From Anaerolineae bacterium (lineage in GTDB: Bacteria > Chloroflexota > Anaerolineae > Aggregatilineales > Phototrophicaceae): DNA of 64,000 nucleotides. The stretch lies in NCBI GenBank assembly GCA_022823165.1, contig JAJDXR010000092.1, forward strand, positions 1 through 64,000, read 5' to 3'. Within the stretch, counting starts at the first letter, position 1. The number at the start of each line of letters is the position of its first letter. The notes below the pieces were generated by a model. The model was not told the origin of the DNA. It searched no databases and saw only the letters and a list, made by a program, of their open reading frames with translations. This document shows, in pieces, positions 35,137-41,884 of the stretch. Position numbers and translations under genes: made by a program.

Positions 35137-35316
35137 ATGGCCGACAACAGCAACGCCGCTCTCGCGGAGACTGACAATTATATCGTCTGGGAAGTGCGCG
35201 AGCCCGATGGCGAAATCACCTACCATGTCGAGCTGGGCGCGGTGACGCTGCATTTCTTTCGCGAAGAATGGGACGAATTTCTGCAACTAATCAAGGTAGC
35301 CTCGAGCAACCGCTGA
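35137..35316 (+). CDS. Small acidic protein of 59 residues, unknown function
   Basis: An unrecognised but well-supported small gene. The ATG has a GGGGAGGAG ribosome site, the codon usage matches the neighbours, and the TGA overlaps the next ATG (TGATG), so the two are translationally coupled. The N-terminal dozen residues are polar. The rest (YIVWEVREPDGEITYHV, then ELGAVTLHFFREEWDEFLQL) looks like a small beta-beta-beta-alpha unit with many Glu and aromatic residues. No cysteine, signal or membrane segment is present. A partner or antagonist of the downstream protein is a reasonable guess, no more. Confidence 0.75.
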   Translation: MADNSNAALAETDNYIVWEVREPDGEITYHVELGAVTLHFFREEWDEFLQLIKVASSNR

Positions 35317-36143
35317 TGGATGAGCGGCGGGCGCGGCGCCATTTTGTCGCTGTCATGGCGAAGCATCTGCCGCCGAGCGCATCGACCCTGCGTCTGCTTG
35401 ATCTCGACGGCGCTTCGGGCGACATCATGACCGCCTGGCGCGGCGATCTGGACGTCGCTCATGTGCCGCCGCTCGAGCTCGGTCCTGCCCGGCTCGCGCC
35501 CGCCGCTTTCGACGCCGTAGTTGCTTATGATGTAGAATTCAGCCCGGGACTGCTGCGCGTAGCGCTTAAAGCACTGCGCCCCGGCGGCCGGCTGATCATT
35601 CTGCAATCGCGCGGCCAGGTCAGCCAAAGCCAGGCGCAAATGCTCCGTGACAGCGGCTATACCCGCATTCTGGTGGAGCCGGCCCTGGACGGCCTGGGCG
35701 TTCTGATGCGCGGCGAGAAAGCGCATGACACGTCCAACACTTCCAAACGCATCCGCAGCATTGCGCAAGCGGACGGCGACCTGCTGGAGCTTGAGCGCTA
35801 CGCCGGGCGCTACCTGCACCTATTGATTCAGCAGCGACCGAACAAACCGGTCTGGAAACTAAGCCCCGACGAGACGATCACCTGGCGAGCCGCCGCAGTC
35901 GAGCAAGGCGCTCGGCAAATCCTGTTGGCTTTCAGCAGCCTGCCCAAAGCCGTCGCTTTCATGCAGCCGGCTGTCCTTACCGGTCTCATTCGCGATGTCA
36001 ATAAAGTGGGCAAATTCAGCCGTTCCACAGCAAAATCCTGGCTTTGGGATCTGATGCTCAATCCGACTCTGGATTCAATTCAGGGCCAGTCGCTGACAGC
36101 CGTCCAAATTGACCCGACCAGCGCTGAAGCGCTGGACGAGTAG
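35316..36143 (+). CDS. Protein with degenerate methyltransferase-like N-terminus, unknown function
   Basis: 275 residues. The first half has the layout of a class I methyltransferase (LRLLDLDGASGDI, then AFDAVVAYDVEFSPGLLRVALKALRPGGRLIILQS), but the Gly-rich SAM loop is reduced to DGASG and no catalytic motif is seen. The second half (about 160-275) is an alpha/beta segment with KPVWKLSPDETITWRAA and FSSLPKAVAFMQPAVLTG that I do not recognise. The start ATG overlaps the stop of the 59-residue gene. It is followed 8 bases later by a genuine methyltransferase, so the three form an operon. Confidence 0.7.
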   Translation: MDERRARRHFVAVMAKHLPPSASTLRLLDLDGASGDIMTAWRGDLDVAHVPPLELGPARLAPAAFDAVVAYDVEFSPGLLRVALKALRPGGRLIILQSRGQVSQSQAQMLRDSGYTRILVEPALDGLGVLMRGEKAHDTSNTSKRIRSIAQADGDLLELERYAGRYLHLLIQQRPNKPVWKLSPDETITWRAAAVEQGARQILLAFSSLPKAVAFMQPAVLTGLIRDVNKVGKFSRSTAKSWLWDLMLNPTLDSIQGQSLTAVQIDPTSAEALDE

Positions 36144-36151
36144 CGGCGGCA

Positions 36152-37321
36152 ATGGCGCTCAGCCTCGAAGACATCGCCTTCCTTCGCAGCGAGCGCGGCG
36201 CTCAGTGCTTGGCAGCTTGCGCCGACAGCGACCTTTCCGAAAGCAATGCGCTTCCGCTGCTGACCGGCTTGCGCCAAACCTTGTCGATGACCGAGGCTGC
36301 CGCCGTCTTGACGACCTTAAAATTGCGCAAGAAAGCGCTGGCGAAGTTCCCGCAATTCGCGCATGACATGTTGTTCACCCAAGCCGGCTTGCAGCAGGCC
36401 AGCCACCGCTTGGCTCGCAGCTACCGCGCCGGCCTGATCGAACCCCGCGCTGTGCTTGATGTTTGTTGCGGCATCGGCGGCGATAGCCTGGCTTTAGCGG
36501 CAGCCGGCAAGCGCGTACTCGGGCTCGACCTGGATCCGGTTCGCGTCGCCATCGCCAGGCACAACGCCGCGGCGATGGGGCTCGGCGCGGAATTCCGGGT
36601 GGCTGACGCGGCGCGTCCGCTTCCAAACGGCTACAGCTGTATATTTTTCGATCCCGGACGCCGAGACCGGCAGGGCAGGCGCCTCCACCATGTCGAGCGC
36701 TATCAACCGCCGCTGTCGCTGCTGCGCTTGTGGAAGGCGGAGGAAATCATTGTCAAGCTCTCGCCAGCGGTTGATCTGCGGCAGCTTGAAGCCTACGGCG
36801 GCCAGGTCGAATTCATCTCGACGAAAGGACAGCTGACCGAAGCGCTGCTCTGGCAGCAGCGGCCTTCCGCATTGCCCCGCGCGACCTTGCTGCTGGATAA
36901 TGGCGCGCATCATCTATCACGGGATACCCATGCAGCCGTCGATATTGCGGCGCCAGCAGCCTGGCTATTTGAACCGGATCCGGCCATCCTGAGAGCCGGG
37001 TTGGCGCAAACACTGGCGCGGCAACTGAACGCGAACCTGATCGACGAGTCTATCGCTTATCTGACCATGGAGGAGCGCGCCGAGACCCCTTGGGGCCGCT
37101 ATTGGAAAATCCTCGACTGGATGCCTTTCCAGTTGAAACGATTACGACGCTATCTGGTGGAACGCGGCGTCGGACACATCACGGTGAAAAAGCGCGGTTT
37201 CGCCATGTCGCCGGAGGCCTTGATCACGCGCCTCCGGCTACGCGATGGCGCTGAGGCGCGCGTATTGGCGATGACGCGTCACCAGGGCAAGCCAATCGCG
37301 ATCGTCTGTGAGCCAGTCTGA
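36152..37321 (+). CDS. SAM-dependent methyltransferase with C-terminal THUMP-like domain
   Basis: 389 residues. There is a helical N-terminal domain (1-95) and a Rossmann methyltransferase core: VLDVCCGIGGDSLALAAAG (SAM loop), GLDLDPVRVAIARHNA (acidic ribose ligand), FFDPGRRDRQGRRLHH. The C-terminal region after 320 matches the THUMP-like ferredoxin fold, GVGHITVKKRGFAMSPEAL...RLRDGAEARVLAMTR. This architecture is widespread and annotated as a putative RNA methyltransferase; its target is unknown. The ribosome site is weak (GGCGG). Confidence 0.85.
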   Translation: MALSLEDIAFLRSERGAQCLAACADSDLSESNALPLLTGLRQTLSMTEAAAVLTTLKLRKKALAKFPQFAHDMLFTQAGLQQASHRLARSYRAGLIEPRAVLDVCCGIGGDSLALAAAGKRVLGLDLDPVRVAIARHNAAAMGLGAEFRVADAARPLPNGYSCIFFDPGRRDRQGRRLHHVERYQPPLSLLRLWKAEEIIVKLSPAVDLRQLEAYGGQVEFISTKGQLTEALLWQQRPSALPRATLLLDNGAHHLSRDTHAAVDIAAPAAWLFEPDPAILRAGLAQTLARQLNANLIDESIAYLTMEERAETPWGRYWKILDWMPFQLKRLRRYLVERGVGHITVKKRGFAMSPEALITRLRLRDGAEARVLAMTRHQGKPIAIVCEPV

Positions 37322-37322
37322 T

Positions 37323-37351
37323 TTGGGTAAAGTAAACAAATCCTCTATAAT
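37323..37351 (+). promoter_or_regulatory. Promoter of the phosphoribosyltransferase gene
   Basis: TTGGGT, a 17-base spacer, then a perfect TATAAT, about 45 bases upstream of the start codon. Confidence 0.65.
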
Positions 37352-37395
37352 GCCAGTTACATCTTATTCGCGTTGCCATAGCAAGGACTCGCCCC

Positions 37396-37926
37396 ATGCT
37401 GATGCGCCCAGACGAACCGCGTCAGCCTCGCCTGGTTACCTGGGATGAGGTTGATCAGCTCATCGACGGATTGATCCCGCGCATCCAGCACCTTGGTCCC
37501 TTCGGCGCCATGGTCATGATCACTCGCGGCGGCGTCATTCCCGGCGGATTGCTGGCGGAAGCGCTCAGCATTCAACATCTCCTGACCGCCTCGGTAGATT
37601 TCGTCGCCACGCGCCAGGCCGGCATGATGGCTTGGCCGACATTCCTGCAATTCCCTGATCCGGACCTGCTGCGCGGGCGCCGCACCTTGATCGTCGATGA
37701 TGTCTGGGGCAGCGGCCGCACCAGTATAGCCGTTCGCGAACGCGTCAATTCGGCGGGCGGCATCCCCTTGAATTGCGTGCTGCATTTCAATCCTTATCGA
37801 ACCATGTTCTCTAATATAAAACCCGATCTTTACGGCGACGTAACCGACGCTTATGTCGTATACCCATGGGAGATAGATCGCGGAATGTTGGGGCGCGCCT
37901 ATGGCGACGCGCAGCCTGAGATTTAG
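37396..37926 (+). CDS. Purine-type phosphoribosyltransferase
   Basis: A 176-residue type I PRTase. The PRPP loop is RTLIVDDVWGSGRTS (acidic pair DD followed by GSGRT), and the earlier MITRGGVIPGGLLAEAL supplies the pyrophosphate loop. Overall it resembles the Gpt/Hpt-like group that salvages guanine, xanthine or hypoxanthine; the hood region that would fix the base is not diagnostic by eye. It has its own promoter and is monocistronic. A second in-frame ATG two codons later is possible. Confidence 0.85.
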   Translation: MLMRPDEPRQPRLVTWDEVDQLIDGLIPRIQHLGPFGAMVMITRGGVIPGGLLAEALSIQHLLTASVDFVATRQAGMMAWPTFLQFPDPDLLRGRRTLIVDDVWGSGRTSIAVRERVNSAGGIPLNCVLHFNPYRTMFSNIKPDLYGDVTDAYVVYPWEIDRGMLGRAYGDAQPEI

Positions 37927-37956
37927 CGGAGACATGTCGATGTCGATTTCGACCGC

Positions 37957-37985
37957 GTGGCAAACTTTGTACTTTGCGCTATAAT
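37957..37985 (+). promoter_or_regulatory. Promoter of the first S1 gene
   Basis: A perfect TATAAT (37980-37985), with a weak GTGGCA at 17 bases. The transcript would carry a 5' leader of about 220 bases. Confidence 0.5.
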
Positions 37986-38041
37986 GCCTTTTCCGACGGA
38001 TGCTCGAAGTTTATGTCCGCCACTAATTGACCGTGATGGTA

Positions 38042-38110
38042 TGTATCGGCTATCCGCGCAACGTAATGAAGTTGTAAGCAGAAGCCGATACAAATTCGGT
38101 TCAAAAACCG
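38042..38110 (+). promoter_or_regulatory. Structured leader of the first S1 gene
   Basis: A perfect 10-bp stem (TGTATCGGCT at 38042-38051 with AGCCGATACA at 38083-38092) encloses 31 bases that contain an inner CAAC/GTTG hairpin. Four bases later comes a second hairpin, CGGTT-CAAA-AACCG (38097-38110). No known riboswitch class is recognised. S1 protein commonly controls its own mRNA, so autogenous control is the first guess. Confidence 0.6.
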
Positions 38111-38215
38111 TTTGGCGTCGGTTCCGTGGGGAAACACTGTAGCAGATAGCGCCAGAGGCCTGGCATTGGCGGCGGCGCGATGATTACCTGCTTAAGCAGG
38201 AGGCAAATGAACCTT

Positions 38216-39370
38216 ATGAGTGAAGCGCAAGAACAGAATCCCCTGGCTGACGAGAATTTCGAGGAGATGCTTGCCTCGTCCTTCGACTTTTCATACACGC
38301 CGCCGCGCCGCGGCGAAATCCGGGAAGCGACCATCCTCCAGATTGACGAGCGCGAGATCATCGTCGATCTCGGCGCCAAGCAAGATGGCATTGTCCCATC
38401 GCAAGATCTGGAGCGTATGGAAGACGCTTTTCGCGAAAGCCTTGAGACCGGCGCCAGCGTACCCGTCTACGTCGTCAATCCACGCGACCAGAATGACAAT
38501 CTCATTGTGTCGATCAATATGGGCTTGCAGCGCTATGACTGGGAAAAAGCCCGCGAATTGCTGAAGTCTCAAGACGCCGTTGATGTGAAGGTCAGCGGCT
38601 ACAACAAAGGCGGCGCGCTGGTGCGCTGGAACAGGCTTGAAGGCTTCATTCCAAGTTCGCATTTGGTATCGACCAATTTGTCTGTCGATCGCAAAGAAGC
38701 GATGACGCAATTGATCGGCAATACCCTGGGCGTCAAGGTCATTGAAGTCGACCAGGACCGGCGGCGGCTGATCTTCAGCGAACGTGAAGCGCAGAAGGAA
38801 TGGCGCGCCAAGCGCAAAGCCAAGCTGCTGGCGGAGCTGAACGTAGGCGATGTCGTGAATGGCGTGGTAACAGGCTTGCGCGATTTTGGCGCCTTCGTCA
38901 ATATCGGTGGAGCCGACGGCCTGATTCACGTCAGCGAACTGGCTTGGCATCGGGTGGATCACCCGCGCGATATCCTCCACATCGGCGAGGAAATCGAAGT
39001 TTACGTCTTGAATCTCGACCGCCAAACCAACCGCATCGCGCTGAGCCGCAAACGCCTGCTCAGCGATCCCTGGGACGATGCGCAGTATCGCTACCATGAG
39101 GGGCAGCTAGTCTCAGGCTATGTGACCAACGTAGTGGATTTCGGCGCCTTTGTCGCGCTGGAAGACGGCTTGGAGGGCTTGCTGCATCTCAGCGAAATGG
39201 GGGATGGCGCCTTGAAGGAGCCCTATTCCTACGTGCAAAAGGGTGACCAGCTGTCGCTGCGCATCAGCCACCTTGAGCCAGAGAAGCGGCGGGTAGGCTT
39301 CACGCAGCGCTGGGGTACCGAACTCGGCGATGGCGAATCCGCTGGAGACGACGCCGCTGCCGAATCATGA
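38216..39370 (+). CDS. rpsA: Ribosomal protein S1 homologue, first copy, with early stop
   Basis: 384 residues with four S1 (OB-fold) domains at about 30-100, 118-185, 205-275 and 292-362. The third is the canonical one (VVNGVVTGLRDFGAFVNIGGADGLIHVSELAW). Four domains, against six in E. coli, is usual outside Proteobacteria. The protein binds mRNA and aids initiation on the 30S subunit. AGGAGG at 38198-38203 lies 12 bases from ATG 38216 and 3 from ATG 38207; either could be used. The TGA at 39368 comes amid an acidic Ala/Asp tail that continues in the same frame for 31 more codons. Confidence 0.93.
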   Translation: MSEAQEQNPLADENFEEMLASSFDFSYTPPRRGEIREATILQIDEREIIVDLGAKQDGIVPSQDLERMEDAFRESLETGASVPVYVVNPRDQNDNLIVSINMGLQRYDWEKARELLKSQDAVDVKVSGYNKGGALVRWNRLEGFIPSSHLVSTNLSVDRKEAMTQLIGNTLGVKVIEVDQDRRRLIFSEREAQKEWRAKRKAKLLAELNVGDVVNGVVTGLRDFGAFVNIGGADGLIHVSELAWHRVDHPRDILHIGEEIEVYVLNLDRQTNRIALSRKRLLSDPWDDAQYRYHEGQLVSGYVTNVVDFGAFVALEDGLEGLLHLSEMGDGALKEPYSYVQKGDQLSLRISHLEPEKRRVGFTQRWGTELGDGESAGDDAAAES

Positions 39371-39466
39371 GACAAGCCGGATGCGGCGTCTGAACCCGAA
39401 AGCGATGCCGCCGAATCGGCAGCGGCCGCCGAAACCAAGCGCGGGGGCGATACCATGACCGCTTGA
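39371..39466 (+). other. In-frame acidic tail after the stop of the first S1 gene
   Basis: After TGA 39368 the same frame reads 31 further codons rich in Ala, Asp, Glu and Ser (DKPDAASEPESDAAE, then SAAAAETKRGGD, then TMTA) and ends at TGA 39464-39466, 22 bases before a terminator. Composition and codon use continue those of the gene. It looks like the original C-terminus, cut off by one stop codon, through mutation, readthrough or a base-calling error. Confidence 0.6.
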
Positions 39467-39488
39467 CGCCTGGTAAACCGTAACTTTC

Positions 39489-39515
39489 AAACGCCTGTTT
39501 ATTGCAGGCGTTTTT
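39489..39515 (+). terminator. Terminator after the first S1 gene
   Basis: A 9-bp stem, AAACGCCTG with CAGGCGTTT, and a 7-base loop, running into TTTTT. It separates the two S1 transcripts. Confidence 0.8.
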
Positions 39516-39535
39516 GCATTTCGCCGCCGGCTATG

Positions 39536-39564
39536 TTGACACATCAATATGGCGACTGTATAAT
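39536..39564 (+). promoter_or_regulatory. Consensus promoter of the second S1 gene
   Basis: TTGACA, 17 bases, TATAAT: a full match to the sigma70 consensus in both hexamers and spacing. It is the strongest promoter in the window and starts a leader of about 230 bases. The gap from 39467 to 39798 holds this promoter, the terminator before it and the structured leader after it. Confidence 0.9.
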
Positions 39565-39597
39565 TCGGCGCGGTTTTAGGTGAGGTCCATTCGTCCG

Positions 39598-39673
39598 TAC
39601 CAGGCCGTAAGCGCAGACGTCCTGGGAAGTCCGAGCCTGGTAGTTCAGTTTAGCTGAACCCGGGTTTTATTTT
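39598..39673 (+). promoter_or_regulatory. Structured leader and possible attenuator of the second S1 gene
   Basis: TACCAGGC (39598-39605) pairs perfectly with GCCTGGTA (39635-39642) around 29 bases. An internal CCTGG offers a competing partner for CCAGG. Directly after is GTTCAG-TTTAG-CTGAAC (39643-39659), then CCGGG and TTTTATTTT, which resembles an intrinsic terminator inside the leader. Layout matches the leader of the first S1 gene. Confidence 0.6.
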
Positions 39674-39798
39674 GCCTGGACGCCGCTATTGGCATAGCGA
39701 GACGGGCATATCAGGCGCGGTTTCGGATCACAAATGACAGACTCGTGAAAATGCCCATCGGAAATCAAACCCATATCGCAAGAGGAGAGTGAGCAGCT

Positions 39799-41100
39799 AT
39801 GTATACCGAACCCGCAGTGAATGAATTGACCGAAGATCTGGACTTTGCAGCGCTTCTGGAAGAATCGCTGGCCGCGAGCCATCTGGAGCGAGGCGATATC
39901 GTCAACGGCACGGTGCTGTCAATAGACAGCCAAGGCTTGATTGTCGATATCGGCTGGAAGCAAGATGGCATCGTAGCGCGCGGCGATATTGAGCGTATGG
40001 GCAAAACGACGGCTGATTATCAGGTGAATGCGGAAATCGCCGTCGCGGTGGTAAACCTCAGCGACCACGAAGGCAACTTGATTCTTTCCGCGGCGCAAGC
40101 TCGTCAGAATGAAGACTGGCTGCGCGCCGAAGAGTTCATGAACAGCGAGACGTTGTGGACGGGCGAGATCGCCGATAGCAACAAGGGCGGCGTCATCGTC
40201 TCCTTTGGGCACCTGCGCGGGTTCGTTCCCGCCAGCCATGTGCTGGACCTGCCGCGCGGCATGAAAGAAGATGAACGCATCGCTTTCTTGCAGACGCTGG
40301 TAAGCAAAGAAATTACCGTCAAAGTAATCGAGGTCAATCGCAAACGCCGCCGGCTGGTATTTAGCCAATTGGAGGCTGAGCAAGAAAACCGCGCCGCGCG
40401 CAAGGAAGCGCTCTTGCGCGAACTGGAAGTGGGCGCCTCACGCCAGGGAGTGGTCAGTGGTTTATGCGATTTCGGCGCTTTTGTAGACTTGGGCGGGGCC
40501 GACGGCCTGATCCATATTTCCGAATTGGCTTGGCGTCGCGTTCGGCATCCCAGCCAGGTGCTTGCAGTCGGTGACGAGGTTGAAGTCTATATCCTGAATC
40601 TGGATGCCCAGGGCAAGCGCATTGGTCTCAGCCTCAAACGGCTGCAGCCGAATCCATGGAGCCTTGTGGACGACATGTATCACATCGGGCAACTGGTCGA
40701 AGGTGTAATCAGCCGCTTGGAATCCTTTGGCGCTTTCATCAGCTTGGAGCCGGGTATCGAGGCTTTGCTGCATGTTAGCCAAATGTCGTCGAATGCTGAC
40801 GAGAATCCGCTGCGCCACCTCTATGAAGGGCAGAAGCTGCTGATGCGCATCATTAGCATTGAAGCGGACCGCCAGCGCCTCGGCTTGAGCCTGACGGAAG
40901 TTACCGCTGCGGAGAAGGCGCAATGGGATGAACGTCAGATGGAATTGGTAACGGCGGCCTCAGAAGCCGCCCAGCGGGAAGCCGAGCGGGATGAGCTCGC
41001 AGCGCAGACTGACGAAGCCGAATTGCTGGAAGCTGGCGGCGACATGCCGCAGGCGGAAATTGAACTCGAGGCTGGCTCGCTGGCGCAAGACCAGAGTTAG
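39799..41100 (+). CDS. Ribosomal protein S1 homologue, second copy
   Basis: 433 residues with four S1 domains at about 28-97, 115-185, 205-274 and 291-362, and an acidic Glu/Ala/Gln tail of 70 residues. Domain 3 (RQGVVSGLCDFGAFVDLGGADGLIHISELAW) is closest to canonical S1. The two copies share the whole architecture but differ at roughly half of the positions by eye, so they are old paralogues. Which is the ribosomal S1 and which a specialised RNA-binding paralogue cannot be told; this copy has the stronger promoter and leads into rpsU and infA. Ribosome site AGAGGAGAGTG. Confidence 0.92.
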   Translation: MYTEPAVNELTEDLDFAALLEESLAASHLERGDIVNGTVLSIDSQGLIVDIGWKQDGIVARGDIERMGKTTADYQVNAEIAVAVVNLSDHEGNLILSAAQARQNEDWLRAEEFMNSETLWTGEIADSNKGGVIVSFGHLRGFVPASHVLDLPRGMKEDERIAFLQTLVSKEITVKVIEVNRKRRRLVFSQLEAEQENRAARKEALLRELEVGASRQGVVSGLCDFGAFVDLGGADGLIHISELAWRRVRHPSQVLAVGDEVEVYILNLDAQGKRIGLSLKRLQPNPWSLVDDMYHIGQLVEGVISRLESFGAFISLEPGIEALLHVSQMSSNADENPLRHLYEGQKLLMRIISIEADRQRLGLSLTEVTAAEKAQWDERQMELVTAASEAAQREAERDELAAQTDEAELLEAGGDMPQAEIELEAGSLAQDQS

Positions 41101-41128
41101 CCTGTTGCTGGCGGCAATTCAGATGTAT

Positions 41129-41153
41129 ACTGCGGTACCTGTAGGTATGCAGT
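41129..41153 (+). promoter_or_regulatory. Hairpin between the second S1 gene and rpsU
   Basis: ACTGC and GCAGT close a stem that continues, after two bases, with TACC-TGTA-GGTA. A TATACT overlaps its left edge. No U-run follows, so it may be a leader or processing structure of rpsU. Confidence 0.5.
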
Positions 41154-41188
41154 TCACGAAGAATTAACCAAAAGGTGGTGAGTAGAGG

Positions 41189-41380
41189 ATGGCTTCAGTC
41201 AAACTCAAGCCAGGCGAAAGTCAGGAACAGTTGCTGCGCCGTTTCCGCAAACGTGTGACTAACGCCGGCATATTGAGCACCGTTCGCCGCAAGCGTTGGC
41301 ATATCTCCAAAAGCGAATTGCGCCGCATCGAAAAGAAGAAGGCGATCCGGCGTTCGCGGCGGCGGCAACGTAAAGTCTGA
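41189..41380 (+). CDS. rpsU: 30S ribosomal protein S21
   Basis: 63 residues, strongly basic. PGESQEQLLRRFRKRVTNAGIL followed by RRKRWHISKSELRRIEKKKAIRRSRRRQRK is the S21 pattern. S21 sits near the anti-Shine-Dalgarno end of 16S RNA and helps initiation, which suits a place between S1 and IF-1. The ribosome site is within AAAAGGTGGTGAGTAGAGG. Confidence 0.95.
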   Translation: MASVKLKPGESQEQLLRRFRKRVTNAGILSTVRRKRWHISKSELRRIEKKKAIRRSRRRQRKV

Positions 41381-41381
41381 T

Positions 41382-41410
41382 TGCTGCGCGGCGCAGGCGC
41401 AGGCGCAGCA
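41382..41410 (+). repeat. GC-rich stem-loop after rpsU
   Basis: TGCTGCGC pairs with GCGCAGCA around a 13-base loop, directly after the rpsU stop. There is no T-run, so termination is uncertain. Confidence 0.45.
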
Positions 41411-41432
41411 CAGATTGCTTCAAGCGCGTACG

Positions 41433-41473
41433 TCCGCTGTATCCTGGTATGCAGCGGATGGTTGCGCTATAAT
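41433..41473 (+). promoter_or_regulatory. infA promoter region with palindrome
   Basis: A perfect TATAAT at 41468-41473, with a poor -35. Just upstream is the inverted repeat TCCGCTG (41433-41439) and CAGCGGA (41452-41458), which would overlap the -35 position and could be an operator. Confidence 0.5.
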
Positions 41474-41504
41474 CTCAAGTCCAATAGCGCAATTCGGGAG
41501 ACCT

Positions 41505-41741
41505 ATGGCTAAGAAAGAAGAAAAAATAGAAGTAGAAGGCACGGTAATCGAGGCGCTGCCGAATACGCAGTTCATGGTAGAGCTCGATAACGGGCATCGC
41601 GTCCTTTCTTATTTGTCGGGCAAAATGCGCAAATTCTACATTCGAATTCTGTTGGGGGATCGTGTAAAGGTGGAGATGAGCCAGTACGACATGAACCGTG
41701 GGCGCATAATCTACCGGCACAAGGACAATGTGCGCGCATAA
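41505..41741 (+). CDS. infA: Translation initiation factor IF-1
   Basis: A 78-residue single OB-fold. KIEVEGTVIEALPNTQFMVELDNGH, then SGKMRKFYIRILLGDRVKVEMS and GRIIYRHK, is diagnostic. IF-1 occupies the ribosomal A site during initiation. The open frame extends 30 codons upstream through the -10 element, but ATG 41505 with GGGAG upstream is the family start. It stands outside the usual secY-adka-infA ribosomal operon, next to rpsU. Confidence 0.96.
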   Translation: MAKKEEKIEVEGTVIEALPNTQFMVELDNGHRVLSYLSGKMRKFYIRILLGDRVKVEMSQYDMNRGRIIYRHKDNVRA

Positions 41742-41747
41742 GCGTCA

Positions 41748-41783
41748 AGCCGTCGTTCGGTCCTGACAGCCGGAAGGACGGCT
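41748..41783 (+). repeat. Strong stem-loop after infA
   Basis: AGCCGTC (41748-41754) pairs with GACGGCT (41777-41783). Inner TTC/GAA and GG/CC pairs continue the stem past single mismatches. It starts seven bases after the infA stop. Confidence 0.5.
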
Positions 41784-41802
41784 AAGCCAAGGGAGCATCA
41801 AC

Positions 41803-41823
41803 ATGTTTCCTGCACAGACTTGA
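41803..41823 (+). other. Six-codon mini-ORF behind a ribosome site
   Basis: AAGGGAG, eight bases, then ATG and five sense codons (M-F-P-A-Q-T) and TGA. It lies between the infA stem-loop and a terminator. It may be a gene remnant or a chance match; translation is unproven. Confidence 0.25.
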
Positions 41824-41826
41824 GCA

Positions 41827-41856
41827 ACGAGTCATCGCGAGACGGCTCGTTTTTTT
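41827..41856 (+). terminator. Terminator of the rpsU-infA region
   Basis: ACGAG with CTCGT, extended by TC/GA with a small bulge, followed by seven T. It is placed between infA and the convergent menG gene. Confidence 0.65.
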
Positions 41857-41884
41857 ACAGCTCATCAGCTGCCAGCGGAACTGC

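Noticed and set aside
39565..39673. SRP (4.5S) RNA or 6S RNA in the leader of the second S1 gene
   Set aside because: The conserved SRP apical loop (GGTCCGGAAGGAAGCAGCC-like) and the 6S open-bubble layout are absent.
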